Origin: Agrobacterium fabrum str. C58
GTDB lineage: Bacteria > Pseudomonadota > Alphaproteobacteria > Rhizobiales > Rhizobiaceae
Length of the DNA stretch: 64,000 bases
Assembly: GCF_000092025.1 (NCBI RefSeq)
Contig: NC_003062.2
Location: 1,052,001 to 1,116,000, forward strand
Direction of reading: 5' to 3'
Within the stretch, counting starts at the first letter, position 1, and each line of letters starts with the position of its first letter. The notes beneath the pieces are model-generated. The model saw nothing but the letters and a program-made list of their open reading frames with translations. It ran no database searches and was not told the origin of the DNA. This document shows positions 8,840 through 20,614 of the stretch, piece by piece. The position numbers and the translations under genes were made by a program.

Positions 8840-9748
8840 CTACCGCTTGAGCCGCATCAGGCTGGAGCCGGTATAGATCGCCAGCGCCACCCAGATCATC
8901 GCAAAGGCTGCCATCCGCACCATGTCGAAGGGTTCCTTGAAGATGAAGATGGCGATGAGGAAGATCATCGTCGGCGCGATATATTGCATGATGCCGATGG
9001 TCGACAGCCGCAGCAGCTTGGCGCCATTACCATAGAGAATAAGCGGAACGGCGGTAATCACGCCGCTTGCCGCCAGAAGCCATGTGTCGGCGGAATTGCC
9101 GCCCATGAAATGCGCCTGTCCGCTGAAGGCAAGCCAGATCATGACCAGCACGGCGGGGATGGAGAGAAGCATGACCTCCAGCAGGAAGCCCTGTGTGGCG
9201 CCGATCGGCAATGTCTTGCGGAAGAAGGCGTAAAAACCCCAGGACACGGTGAGCGCGATGGATACCCACGGCAGGCTGCCCGCATGCCAGGTGAGGATCG
9301 CAACGGCCAGCCCCACGAGGCAGATGGCGGCGATCTGCGCCGGATAGAGTTTCTCCTTCAGGAGAACGGCGCCGAGGAAGATGCTGAACAGCGGATTGAT
9401 GAAATAACCCAATGCGGCATCCAGCGCCCGGCCCGCACCGATCGACCAGATATAGACGCCCCAGTTGATGCTGATGAGGGCGGCTGTCAGGCTCGCCATG
9501 GCCAGCATTTTCGGATTTCTCAGCGCGGTTCTGATTTCCGCCGTGCGCCCGAGCGCAATCAGCACGACCGCCGCAATCGGCACCGACCAGATGACGCGAT
9601 GCACGATGACCTCGATCGGCGAAATATGCGCGACCGCTTTCATGTAAAAGGGAAGGAAACCCCACAGCAGATATGCAGAGAGCGCGAAAGCAAAACCGCG
9701 CGCGCTATCGCCGCCCTCTTGGGCCGGGAGCGTTTTGTCGAGTGCCAT
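8840..9748 (-). CDS. rarD: RarD/EamA family DMT permease
   Basis: A drug/metabolite-superfamily transporter of 302 residues with about ten membrane helices and two EamA repeats. The opening LSAYLLWGFLPFYMK, the following HRVIWSVP and the late GNGAKLLRLSTIGIMQYIAPT are typical of RarD. Substrates of RarD proteins are unsettled (chloramphenicol sensitivity in E. coli; amino acid or other metabolite export suggested). I chose the ATG at 9748 because the protein then has the length of E. coli RarD and the first helix starts about 15 residues in; an ATG at 9778 is possible. Neither has a clear Shine-Dalgarno. The gene converges on the PBP gene, 36 bp away. Confidence 0.85.
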   Translation of the reverse strand: MALDKTLPAQEGGDSARGFAFALSAYLLWGFLPFYMKAVAHISPIEVIVHRVIWSVPIAAVVLIALGRTAEIRTALRNPKMLAMASLTAALISINWGVYIWSIGAGRALDAALGYFINPLFSIFLGAVLLKEKLYPAQIAAICLVGLAVAILTWHAGSLPWVSIALTVSWGFYAFFRKTLPIGATQGFLLEVMLLSIPAVLVMIWLAFSGQAHFMGGNSADTWLLAASGVITAVPLILYGNGAKLLRLSTIGIMQYIAPTMIFLIAIFIFKEPFDMVRMAAFAMIWVALAIYTGSSLMRLKR

Positions 9749-9974
9749 GGGGAGTGCCGCCAATTGTTCGGATGGCATTTTATACCGGATCGGTTTGGCG
9801 GCGGCCAATTCATTTCCGTGAAGGGTCCATGAGAAAAACTGCACGAATAACAGGCGCCGTGCCCTTGAAATGAGCTCACGTCGCAATACGCCGGCTGATC
9901 TTCCCAGGAACCCTGCTTTAAATCACGTGTGAATCAATGTCTCATCAGGACGCCTCAAGCATCTGAAAAGACTC

Positions 9975-10934
<960 letters not shown>

Positions 10935-11393
10935 TTATGGTCCTTCGGGCGGCCACGTGGCCGTGTCGTGATCCGGGTGCTGGTAGGAGGTGATCTCCGC
11001 CTCGTCGACGCTCTGCTCGATTGCCGGTTTGGAGAATAGCTGCTCGATCCAAGGCATGCGCTTGTGGATATTGACCTGCGCCTGCGGCTCGATCTGTTCC
11101 GGATGATCAAAGGCGCCGATGGCGATCTCCACACCGCCGGGATAATGATAGGTGAGCGGCGTACCGCATTTATTGCAGAAGCCGCGATGGATTCTTGCCG
11201 ATGAGCGGAAGAGGGTAGGCTGGCCGCGCGTCCAGGCCAGATGCGCCTGATCGGCGGTGACGAGCGCGCCGAAGAAATTGCCGAAATGTTTCTGGCACAT
11301 GCGGCAATGGCAGATGGAGGGCCGGCCGAGTTTGCCCGCATGGAACCGCACGGCACCACATTGGCAGCCGCCGGAAAACCCTTTTTCACTCAT
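10935..11393 (-). CDS. GFA (glutathione-dependent formaldehyde-activating) family protein, copy 1
   Basis: A 152-residue zinc protein of the GFA/CENP-V fold. Visible zinc ligands are the Cys pair in GGCQCGAVRF (residues 8-17), the cluster CHCRMCQ (about 28-34) and the C-x2-C in FCNKCGTPL. The prototype Gfa was reported to speed the formaldehyde-glutathione reaction, but that activity is disputed and most family members have no known function. It shares its start with the stop of the second GFA gene (TAATG overlap), which implies translational coupling. Both copies end with a YQHPDHDT..WPPE motif, so they are duplicates. The role is unknown. Confidence 0.87.
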   Translation of the reverse strand: MSEKGFSGGCQCGAVRFHAGKLGRPSICHCRMCQKHFGNFFGALVTADQAHLAWTRGQPTLFRSSARIHRGFCNKCGTPLTYHYPGGVEIAIGAFDHPEQIEPQAQVNIHKRMPWIEQLFSKPAIEQSVDEAEITSYQHPDHDTATWPPEGP

Positions 11394-11866
11394 TATCTTT
11401 TCTCCGGTGGCCAGTTTTCAGTGTCGTGGTCGGGATGCTGGTAGGAAACGAGGTTGGTGAGATAGTCTACCTGCGTCAGGTCGTCCTCGGTGGCGACGGC
11501 GGGCAGGGTGTGAAGCGTGTCGACGAAATCGATCTTGCGTTCCACGCCCCATTGAATGGTTGGCGGCAGGGCTGCTGGATCGTCAAACGCGCCGGCCGCA
11601 ACCGCCACGCCATCCGGTGCCTCATAGGTCAGCGGCGTGCCGCATTCCGGGCAGAAACCGCGTTTGACGACACTGGAGGATTGAAACCGTTTCGGCTCGC
11701 CGCGCGTCCATTCGAATTCCACGTTGCGCACCGAAACGAGCGGCGCGTAATAGGCACCGAAGGCCTTCTGGCACATGCGGCAGTGACAGATGGAGCTGTC
11801 TTGCAGGTCGCCCGTGGCGCGAAAACGGACCGCGCCGCATTGGCATCCGCCGGTGTGGGTGGTCAT
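11393..11866 (-). CDS. GFA family protein, copy 2
   Basis: A 157-residue paralogue of the next gene, with the same zinc ligands: GGCQCGAVRF (7-16), CHCRMCQKAFG (about 28-38) and FCPECGTPLTYEAP. The C-terminus SYQHPDHDTENWPPE is nearly identical to that of copy 1, while the middle parts differ, so the duplication is not recent. Its start overlaps the stop of the DUF559 gene by 4 bp (ATGA), and its stop overlaps the start of copy 1. No substrate can be inferred beyond the family's doubtful link to formaldehyde and glutathione. Confidence 0.87.
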   Translation of the reverse strand: MTTHTGGCQCGAVRFRATGDLQDSSICHCRMCQKAFGAYYAPLVSVRNVEFEWTRGEPKRFQSSSVVKRGFCPECGTPLTYEAPDGVAVAAGAFDDPAALPPTIQWGVERKIDFVDTLHTLPAVATEDDLTQVDYLTNLVSYQHPDHDTENWPPEKR

Positions 11867-12231
11867 GGTTGGTTCTCCTCTGCCGTTCGGATAATGTGGA
11901 GACAGACGTTGTCGATGTCTTTGAGGATATCATCGTTCCAGAAACGGAGGACGGTCCAGCCTAGTTCCTCAAGTGTCCGTGTTCTCTGCCGGTCGTAAGC
12001 TGCCGCAGCATCTTCAGCGTGCTGAAACCCATCCAGTTCGACGATGATCTTATGTGACGGGCAAGCGAAATCAACGATATATCCGGCGACAGGCAGTTGG
12101 CGTCTGAAAGAGAGGCCGTCGAGGCGATGAGCACGGACCGCGTTCCAGAATTTCAGTTCGGCGTCGGTCAGAGCCTTTCGCATTTGCCGCGCATGTTCCC
12201 GGTGTTGGGGTTTGACCTTGGCGTGGGGCAT
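11863..12231 (-). CDS. DUF559 endonuclease-like protein
   Basis: A small (122 aa) protein of the DUF559 family, a Vsr/restriction-endonuclease-like fold. The core reads VDFACPSHKIIVELDGFQH, where the Asp, the Glu-Leu-Asp and the spaced His fit a PD-(D/E)XK-like nuclease site, followed by RTRTLEELGWTVLRFWNDDI. The family is frequent in Rhizobiales, and no physiological role is established. I chose the ATG at 12231 because family similarity starts near it (MPHAKVKPQHREHARQMR); a longer frame to 12345 would run into the neighbouring palindromic repeat. It heads the run DUF559-GFA-GFA-pip, with a 4-bp overlap to the next gene. Nuclease activity is an inference. Confidence 0.82.
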   Translation of the reverse strand: MPHAKVKPQHREHARQMRKALTDAELKFWNAVRAHRLDGLSFRRQLPVAGYIVDFACPSHKIIVELDGFQHAEDAAAAYDRQRTRTLEELGWTVLRFWNDDILKDIDNVCLHIIRTAEENQP

Positions 12232-12309
12232 GGGTCTGCTCGCGGCTTGACAGGTTGCGGCGAGATTGAAACATCGACAGGGTGAAAGCAAGGGCTCGTC
12301 GTGCGGCCT

Positions 12310-12468
12310 CACCCCCCTCTGTCCTGCCGGACATCTCCCCCTCAAGGGGGGAGATCGATATGCCGCTAGGTTTCGCCCATCTCAACGTTGGCGAATGCAG
12401 TGGTAGGAGCGCCTCTTGCCGATCTCCCCCCTTGAGGGGGAGATGCCCGGCAGGGCAGAGGGGGGTAA
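12310..12468. repeat. Palindromic intergenic repeat, copy 1
   Basis: About 159 bp of near-perfect inverted repeat: a left arm (12311-12356) and a right arm (12421-12468) of about 46 nt each, carrying CATCTCCCCCTCAAGGGG on the left and its complement on the right, joined by a loop of about 65 nt. A second copy lies at 27801-27959, with closely similar arms and a conserved loop core (CGCCCATCTCAACGTT then GCGAATG). It fills the gap between cysS and the DUF559 gene. It resembles the RIME-like or MITE-like palindromic elements scattered through rhizobial genomes. It has no coding capacity of its own and could fold into a long RNA hairpin. Confidence 0.9.
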
Positions 12469-12489
12469 GCCCCAACCACCAACGCAGGC

Positions 12490-13875
<1,386 letters not shown>

Positions 13876-14087
13876 GCGGGTGTTCCCTAAAGGCAGTCAA
13901 TTGTCCTGACCGGACCGTTTGTCTGTTGGACCTTGCGGGAAGACGAAAACGATCTGGCCGGTGGCGAACCAGCAAAAATTATTCAGCAGCAGGTGCAGAT
14001 CGTTGTTTTCATACCTTGCCTTATGGCGCGGCGGTTCTGTGTGGTCAAGCGTTTCTCGCCGGTGCCGTAATGACGCTGGCCAAAAGC

Positions 14088-14828
14088 TTATTCCGGCTGG
14101 CGATATTCCACGAATTTCTTGTCGCGCACCAGGAAGAGCTTGCCGGTTTCGGTAAGGTCGGGCGAGGCGAGGGGAAGGATGGCAGCGGCAACTTCGGACG
14201 GATGCGGCACGGTTGCCGGGTCCTCGCCGGGCATGGCCTGGGCGCGCATGGCGGTGCGCGTGGCGCCGGGATTGATGCTGTTGATGCGCAGCGGGGACTT
14301 CTGCGTTTCCGCGGCCCAGGTGCGGGCGAGCGCTTCCACGGCGGCCTTGGAGGTGGCGTAGACGCCCCAGAAGGGGCGACAGCTATGGGCGACACCCGAA
14401 GACAGAATCAGCGCACGGCCGGCATCCGATTTCAACAGCAGCGGCTCCACCGAGCGGATCAGCCGCCAGGTGGCGGTGACGTTGATGTTCATGACCCTTT
14501 CGAAGACCTTCGCCTCGATATGGCCAACCGGGGAAATCACGCCGAGAACGCCGGCATTGGCGACCAGAATATCGAGCTTGCCCCAGCGCTCGTAGATATT
14601 GGCGCCCAGCGCATCGATGGCTTTCATGTCGGCGAGATCGAAGGGAACCAGCGTCGCCGTGCCGCCAACGGCCTTGATGGCGTCGTCAAGCTCCTCAAGG
14701 CCGCCGACCGTGCGGGCGCAGGCGATGACATGCGCGCCGGCCTTGGCCAGTTCCAGCGCCGTGAAATAGCCGATGCCGCGCGAAGCGCCGGTAACGAGAG
14801 CGATGCGGCCCTTGAGATCGATAGTCAT
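14088..14828 (-). CDS. Short-chain dehydrogenase/reductase (SDR)
   Basis: A classical NAD(P)-dependent oxidoreductase of 246 residues with Rossmann motif TGASRGIG (residues 14-21), NAG at about 90-92 and the catalytic Y-x3-K in YATSK (about 153-157) preceded by Ser in ILSSGVAHS. PG and NP segments near the C-terminus complete the fold. The substrate is not evident. It lies 145 bp downstream of purF on the same strand, beyond a strong purF terminator, so it is probably transcribed separately. A typical SDR of 245-250 residues, with no unusual features. Confidence 0.9.
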   Translation of the reverse strand: MTIDLKGRIALVTGASRGIGYFTALELAKAGAHVIACARTVGGLEELDDAIKAVGGTATLVPFDLADMKAIDALGANIYERWGKLDILVANAGVLGVISPVGHIEAKVFERVMNINVTATWRLIRSVEPLLLKSDAGRALILSSGVAHSCRPFWGVYATSKAAVEALARTWAAETQKSPLRINSINPGATRTAMRAQAMPGEDPATVPHPSEVAAAILPLASPDLTETGKLFLVRDKKFVEYRQPE

Positions 14829-14926
14829 GGTCTCCCCCGAAATGATTGCGCTTCCTTCTACGAAGCGCTGCCGGCCTTTCGCAAGCGATCATATCGTCGC
14901 ACGCACCGGCCTGAACAAAAGGCAAG

Positions 14927-14959
14927 AAAAAAGCGGCCCCGGAAGCCGATGGCCGCTTT
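14927..14959 (-). terminator. Rho-independent terminator of purF
   Basis: A perfect 9-bp stem (AAAGCGGCC / GGCCGCTTT) with a 12-nt loop lies 15 bp after the purF stop. Read on the minus strand, it is followed by a six-T run. It is a good intrinsic terminator and separates purF from the SDR gene. Confidence 0.85.
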
Positions 14960-14973
14960 GTCGTTGTTAAAAA

Positions 14974-16482
14974 TCAGCCGTTGCTGGCCAGCATGGAAAT
15001 CTTGCTGCCCATGGCCTCGCCGTTCTGGTCGAGAAGACGGGTCGGATAATCGCCGGTGAAATAATGGTCGGTGAACTGCGGGCGCGCGTGGTTGCGGTTT
15101 TCACCGCCAACGGCGCGGTACAGCCCGTCAATCGACAGGAAAGCCAGCGAATCGGCACCAATGAATTTCGCCATGGCGTCCACATCGGCATATTGGTTGG
15201 CGAGCAGCTTATCAGCGTCAGGCGTGTCGATGCCGTAGAAATCCGGATGGAAGATCATCGGGCTGGCGACGCGGATATGCACTTCCTTGGCGCCCGCCTC
15301 GCGGATCATCTGCACGATCTTCACCGAAGTCGTGCCGCGCACGATGGAATCATCCACCAGCACCACGCGCTTGCCTTCGATCATCGCCCGGTTGGCGGAA
15401 TGCTTGAGCTTGACGCCGAAAGCGCGGATCTGCTGTGTCGGCTCAATGAAGGTGCGACCGACATAATGGTTGCGGATGATGCCGTATTCGAAGGGAATAC
15501 CGCTTGCCTGCGCAAAACCGAGCGCTGCCGGCGTGCCGCCATCGGGAACCGGAACCACGACATCGGCTTCCAGCGGCGCTTCCTTGGCAAGGTTCATGCC
15601 CATGTTCTTGCGCGTCGTATAGACGTTGCGGCCGCCGACGACGGAATCGGGACGGGCGAAATAGACATATTCGAACAGGCAGAGACGCTCCGGCTGCGGC
15701 TTCGAGGGCTTGCGGGCATCGATGGTGATAGAACCGTCAGGCTGGATTTCGCAGATGATGACTTCGCCGTTTTCCACGTCGCGCACGAATTTCGCGCCGA
15801 TGATGTCGAGAGCACAGGTTTCCGAGCAGAAGATCGGCTTGCCATCAAGCTCTCCCATGACCAGCGGGCGGATGCCGATCGGGTCGCGGGCGGCGATCAG
15901 CTTGGTCCGCGTCATCGCCAGCATCGAATAACCGCCTTCCATCTGCCTGATAGCATCGATGAAACGATCGGCGGTGGAAGAGTGGCGTGAACGGGCGATG
16001 AGATGCAGCACGACTTCGGTATCCGATGTCGACTGACAGATGGCGCCGGTGGCGATGATCTGGCGGCGCAGCGTCAGGCCGTTGGTGAAATTGCCGTTAT
16101 GGGCAATCGAAATGCCGCCTTCTTCCAGCTCGGCAAACAGCGGCTGCACATTGCGCATCGCCACTTCGCCTGTCGTGGAATAACGGGTGTGGCCAATCGC
16201 GATGGAGCCGGGCAGGCGGGCAAGGGTTGCCGGATCGGTATAATGATCGCCGACGAGGCCCATATGGCGCTCCTGATGGAAGCGCTTGCCATCAAAGGAG
16301 ACGATGCCGGCTGCTTCCTGGCCGCGATGCTGAAGCGCATGCAGGCCGAGAGCGGTCAGCGCCGAGGCATCGTCATGGCCGAGAATGCCGAAAACGCCGC
16401 ATTCTTCATGCAGCGTATCGCCATCGATCTCTTCCTTGAAAGTGGACCCAGAAAACGGGGAATGCGAAAGCGGCTCAATCAT
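14974..16482 (-). CDS. purF: Amidophosphoribosyltransferase
   Basis: First committed step of purine synthesis: transfers ammonia from glutamine to PRPP, giving phosphoribosylamine. The 502-residue protein has a short propeptide ending before Cys28 (EECGVFGI), the Ntn-glutaminase nucleophile, and the PRPP-binding loop VVLVDDSIVRGTTS (about 375-388). The 27-residue propeptide suggests the self-processed, B. subtilis-like form. Cysteines late in the sequence are few, so a cluster-binding role cannot be judged by eye. An AAGGG ribosome site precedes the ATG. It follows cvpA, as in E. coli, with a hairpin in the 138-bp gap and a strong terminator after it. Confidence 0.97.
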   Translation of the reverse strand: MIEPLSHSPFSGSTFKEEIDGDTLHEECGVFGILGHDDASALTALGLHALQHRGQEAAGIVSFDGKRFHQERHMGLVGDHYTDPATLARLPGSIAIGHTRYSTTGEVAMRNVQPLFAELEEGGISIAHNGNFTNGLTLRRQIIATGAICQSTSDTEVVLHLIARSRHSSTADRFIDAIRQMEGGYSMLAMTRTKLIAARDPIGIRPLVMGELDGKPIFCSETCALDIIGAKFVRDVENGEVIICEIQPDGSITIDARKPSKPQPERLCLFEYVYFARPDSVVGGRNVYTTRKNMGMNLAKEAPLEADVVVPVPDGGTPAALGFAQASGIPFEYGIIRNHYVGRTFIEPTQQIRAFGVKLKHSANRAMIEGKRVVLVDDSIVRGTTSVKIVQMIREAGAKEVHIRVASPMIFHPDFYGIDTPDADKLLANQYADVDAMAKFIGADSLAFLSIDGLYRAVGGENRNHARPQFTDHYFTGDYPTRLLDQNGEAMGSKISMLASNG

Positions 16483-16585
16483 CCGGCTTGCCCTTGCTCT
16501 CTACCGAGAAAAAAGAAAGACCCCTCCGGTAAGTATCTCTTCCGGTCGGCCCATCTGTGTCGTGCTTGATATTTAGCACAAATAG

Positions 16586-16612
16586 CGCGCCTTGCATGCA
16601 TTGCAAGGCGCG
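16586..16612 (-). terminator. Hairpin between cvpA and purF
   Basis: An 11-bp perfect stem (CGCGCCTTGCA / TGCAAGGCGCG) with a 5-nt loop lies 8 bp after the cvpA stop. Only a short T-rich stretch (TATTTGTG) follows on the minus strand, so it may be a partial terminator or attenuator ahead of purF. Confidence 0.5.
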
Positions 16613-16620
16613 ACACTGTG

Positions 16621-17208
16621 TCAATTATTCGTTGCCGGTTGATTTGTTGCCGGCACATCTTCCGCAGGCGTCTGTGCGGCTGCCGGTTCCTGTGGTTTTC
16701 CAAGGATGCGGGCGCGGATCTGCGGTTCGATATCGTCAGGCAGAACCGCCTCCAGCTTGCCCACCAGCCCGTCGAGGAAGGGCTTGGACTTGGCCTGCGT
16801 CACCCATTGCGGCTGCGTCTTCACATCCACGAGCCAGTTCCAGAAGGCGACGGCGACGACCAAGAGCAGGATGCCGCGCGCCGCGCCGAACAGGAAACCG
16901 AGCGTGCGATCCAGCGCGCCGATGCGGCTGTCGATGATGAAATCTGCAATGCGCGAGGTGATGAAGGAAATCACGATCAGCGAGACGAGGAAGACCACGC
17001 CTGCCGAACCGGCAATGGCGATCTTGTCGTCATCGGTATAGTTGCGCGCATAGGGCAGCAGGACCGGATAAAGATAATAGGCCGCGGCGACCGAGCCGCC
17101 CCAGCTCGCAATCGACAGAATCTCGCGGGAAAAACCGCGCACCATCGCAAGAAGGGCGGAGAAAAGAACAACGGCGATGACGATGCCGTCGAAAATTGTA
17201 ATGGGCAT
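16621..17208 (-). CDS. cvpA: CvpA family membrane protein
   Basis: A 195-residue inner-membrane protein with four hydrophobic segments in the first 130 residues (FDGIVIAVVLFSALLAM through LLLVVAVAFWNWLV) and the family motif RGFSREILSIASW near residue 25. CvpA is linked to colicin V production and envelope stress in E. coli; its biochemical role is not settled. The C-terminal tail is hydrophilic, rich in Ala, Pro, Thr and Asn. It precedes purF on the same strand, the usual pairing. A GGAG ribosome site sits before the ATG. Confidence 0.9.
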   Translation of the reverse strand: MPITIFDGIVIAVVLFSALLAMVRGFSREILSIASWGGSVAAAYYLYPVLLPYARNYTDDDKIAIAGSAGVVFLVSLIVISFITSRIADFIIDSRIGALDRTLGFLFGAARGILLLVVAVAFWNWLVDVKTQPQWVTQAKSKPFLDGLVGKLEAVLPDDIEPQIRARILGKPQEPAAAQTPAEDVPATNQPATNN

Positions 17209-17297
17209 ATACCAACTCCGGAGGTGCGACGCCTTGTCAGACGCTGCCTTGCCAATTTTGCGATCCTCTTACACCACTGTTTCCCTTGGCGAAAGGA

Positions 17298-18704
<1,407 letters not shown>

Positions 18705-18710
18705 GTTTCG

Positions 18711-19025
18711 TCAGTTTTCTTCTTGTTTAAAATCGTCGGCGGAAATGTCTTGATGGCCGTGCAGCACGCGCATTACGGTTAGTTCGCCATTGTTGACACG
18801 AAAGAAAATCACACGATCTCGATACGCAATGCTGCGAAGCCCCGTGCCGTATCCATGTCTTGAGACGCCGGTCAAACCAATTGCCGCTATCGATTCGATT
18901 TTGTTGTAGATATCGAGAACGAGGCGATCCGCAGCAACGGGATTTTCGGTCTCAATGTAAGCATGGTCTTCGGCAAGATCGCGCCTTGCCCTCGTGGTCC
19001 AGATAGGGGTCCGAATTTTAATGAT
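18711..19025 (-). CDS. ParE/RelE-family toxin with no standard start codon
   Basis: A frame of about 103 codons encodes a typical ParE-like protein: IWTTRARRDLAEDHAYI near the start, a central GLTGVSRHGYGTGLRSIAY segment, and RVIFFRVNNGELTVMRVLHG near the end, all hallmarks of the RelE/ParE fold. ParE toxins usually poison DNA gyrase. There is no ATG, GTG or TTG between the upstream in-frame stop and the conserved start; the candidate starts are ATC (19025) or ATT (19022), overlapping the antitoxin stop, with GGGGA a few bases upstream. The frame is otherwise intact. It lies directly after the antitoxin and 6 bp before radA. Either it uses a rare start or it has lost expression. Confidence 0.75.
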   Translation of the reverse strand: MIKIRTPIWTTRARRDLAEDHAYIETENPVAADRLVLDIYNKIESIAAIGLTGVSRHGYGTGLRSIAYRDRVIFFRVNNGELTVMRVLHGHQDISADDFKQEEN

Positions 19026-19287
19026 CGGTCCCCGTTTTTTGCTGGGCGGAAACGCGTTTGATATCGCTCAGAAAGTCGTTTTGTGAGGCATAGCGGTGAA
19101 CCCGTCCAGCCTCAGCGTCGTCAATGCCTTCCTGTATCAGCAACTTCAGCGCGGCTCTTTTGCCTTCGTCACTGCTCAGCAATTGCAAGCTCGCATGAAT
19201 AACGGCATCTGCATCGCTATAGATGCCTGCCGCAACCTGCTCCTCGATGAACTTCTCGTCCTGCTCGCTCAAATGGATTTCGGGCAT
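19018..19287 (-). CDS. ParD-like antitoxin of a type II toxin-antitoxin pair
   Basis: An 89-residue protein with the ParD/CopG-type N-terminus (MPEIHLSEQDEKFIEEQVAA), a short central EGKRAALKLLIQEGIDDAEAG helix and a hydrophilic C-terminal tail that would wrap the toxin. ParD proteins bind their own promoter as ribbon-helix-helix dimers and neutralise ParE. A strong AGGAG lies 6 nt before the ATG. The stop overlaps the start region of the toxin frame. The pair sits between alr and radA, with 65 bp after alr in which an operator could lie. The family call rests on the sequence and on the toxin next door. Confidence 0.83.
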   Translation of the reverse strand: MPEIHLSEQDEKFIEEQVAAGIYSDADAVIHASLQLLSSDEGKRAALKLLIQEGIDDAEAGRVHRYASQNDFLSDIKRVSAQQKTGTDH

Positions 19288-19352
19288 TTCGATCTCCTTT
19301 TGTTCTCTTTTAGCACAGGTCGCGTCGGCTTTCCAAGAGCTAAAGGCCGCCC

Positions 19353-20528
19353 TCAGTCATCCGCTACCAGATATTGCCGTTCGTAACGCAGGCCGAGCCC
19401 CGTCAGCATCTCATAACCGATCGTGCCGGCCGCCCGTGCGGTTTCATCGACTGGAACGTTGGGGCCAAAAAGCTCGATATAGTCGCCAGCGCGAATGGCA
19501 TTTGCCGGCACATCCGTGACGTCGAAAATAGTCAGGTCCATGGTCACGCGCCCGGCCACGGGCACCTTGTGGCCGTTGACGACGCCATATGCACCGCCAT
19601 GGCCCATTTCACGTAAGGGAATGCCCGAGCCGGACAGCGAACGCTGATAGCCATCCGCATAACCGACGGATGCGATGGCAAGCCGGCTTGCGCGCTTGAG
19701 CAGGAAGCTGCTGCCATAGCTCACCGTCTGGCCTTCGCCTGCTTCGCGTATCTGGATGATCCGGGCCTCGGCCTTGGCGACGGGCCGCATCGGGTTGGCC
19801 ACATCGTTGACCGCCTCGCCGCCATAAAGGGCGATGCCGGGGCGGGTGAGGTCGAAATGATAGTCGGGACCGAGAAAGATACCGGCGGATGCCGAAAGGC
19901 TTGATTCGATACCTTCGAAGGCGGCGCTAACCCTTCGGAATGATTCGAGCTGCGCCCTGTTCATGGGGGAGGACGGTGTATCGGCGCAGGCGAGATGCGA
20001 CAGCACCAGAACCGGGTCGAAACTCGCCGGCCGTGTCACGTCGTCGGCCAGAAACAGCGCGTCATCAAGCGGCAGGCCGAGGCGATTGAAGCCGGTGTCC
20101 ACATGCAGCGCGCAGGGGTGGTCACCCCGCTCGGCGACCGTCGCCATCCAGAAGGACAGTTGCTCCTCGGAGGCCAGCACCGGCACCAGATCATTGTCGA
20201 ACACCTGCCGTTCCTGGCCCTGCCAGATGCCTGACAATACGAAGATGCGCGCTTCCGGAGCATAGGAGCGAAGGGTCGCGCCCTCGGCCACCGTCGCCAC
20301 GAAGAAGTCCCGCGCGCCGGCATGGTAAAGCGTCGCACCACAATCCTCGATGCCGAGACCATAGGCATCGGCCTTGACGACGGCGGCCGTGCGGGCTCTT
20401 CCGGACCGCTTCTTCATGTCCCGCCAATTGTCGGCGAGAGCGCCGAGATCGACGGTCAATCGCAGCGGGGCTTGCTCGAACGCATCGGTTTCGTTGTCGG
20501 GAAAGCTGTCTTCGAAGTCGTCTGTCAT
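19353..20528 (-). CDS. alr: Alanine racemase
   Basis: Makes D-alanine for peptidoglycan using pyridoxal phosphate. The 391-residue protein carries the PLP lysine K52 in AAVVKADAYGLG and the catalytic Tyr in SVGYADGYQRSL, with the late VTMDLTIFDVT segment typical of the beta domain. Residues 1-22 are an acidic extension before the TIM barrel, somewhat longer than usual. It is divergent from the AraC-type regulator, 86 bp away, and stands upstream of the toxin-antitoxin pair and radA on the same strand. Confidence 0.96.
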   Translation of the reverse strand: MTDDFEDSFPDNETDAFEQAPLRLTVDLGALADNWRDMKKRSGRARTAAVVKADAYGLGIEDCGATLYHAGARDFFVATVAEGATLRSYAPEARIFVLSGIWQGQERQVFDNDLVPVLASEEQLSFWMATVAERGDHPCALHVDTGFNRLGLPLDDALFLADDVTRPASFDPVLVLSHLACADTPSSPMNRAQLESFRRVSAAFEGIESSLSASAGIFLGPDYHFDLTRPGIALYGGEAVNDVANPMRPVAKAEARIIQIREAGEGQTVSYGSSFLLKRASRLAIASVGYADGYQRSLSGSGIPLREMGHGGAYGVVNGHKVPVAGRVTMDLTIFDVTDVPANAIRAGDYIELFGPNVPVDETARAAGTIGYEMLTGLGLRYERQYLVADD

Positions 20529-20614
20529 GCCATTGCGTCCGGTTGATTTGGAACCGGCCAGACCCTAGCACTTTTGTTCAAGACGGTAAGGATCGAATGC
20601 TTTAAACTTGACTC

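Noticed and set aside
12232..12345. Longer N-terminus for the DUF559 protein
   Set aside because: The extra codons are translated repeat sequence; family similarity starts near 12231.
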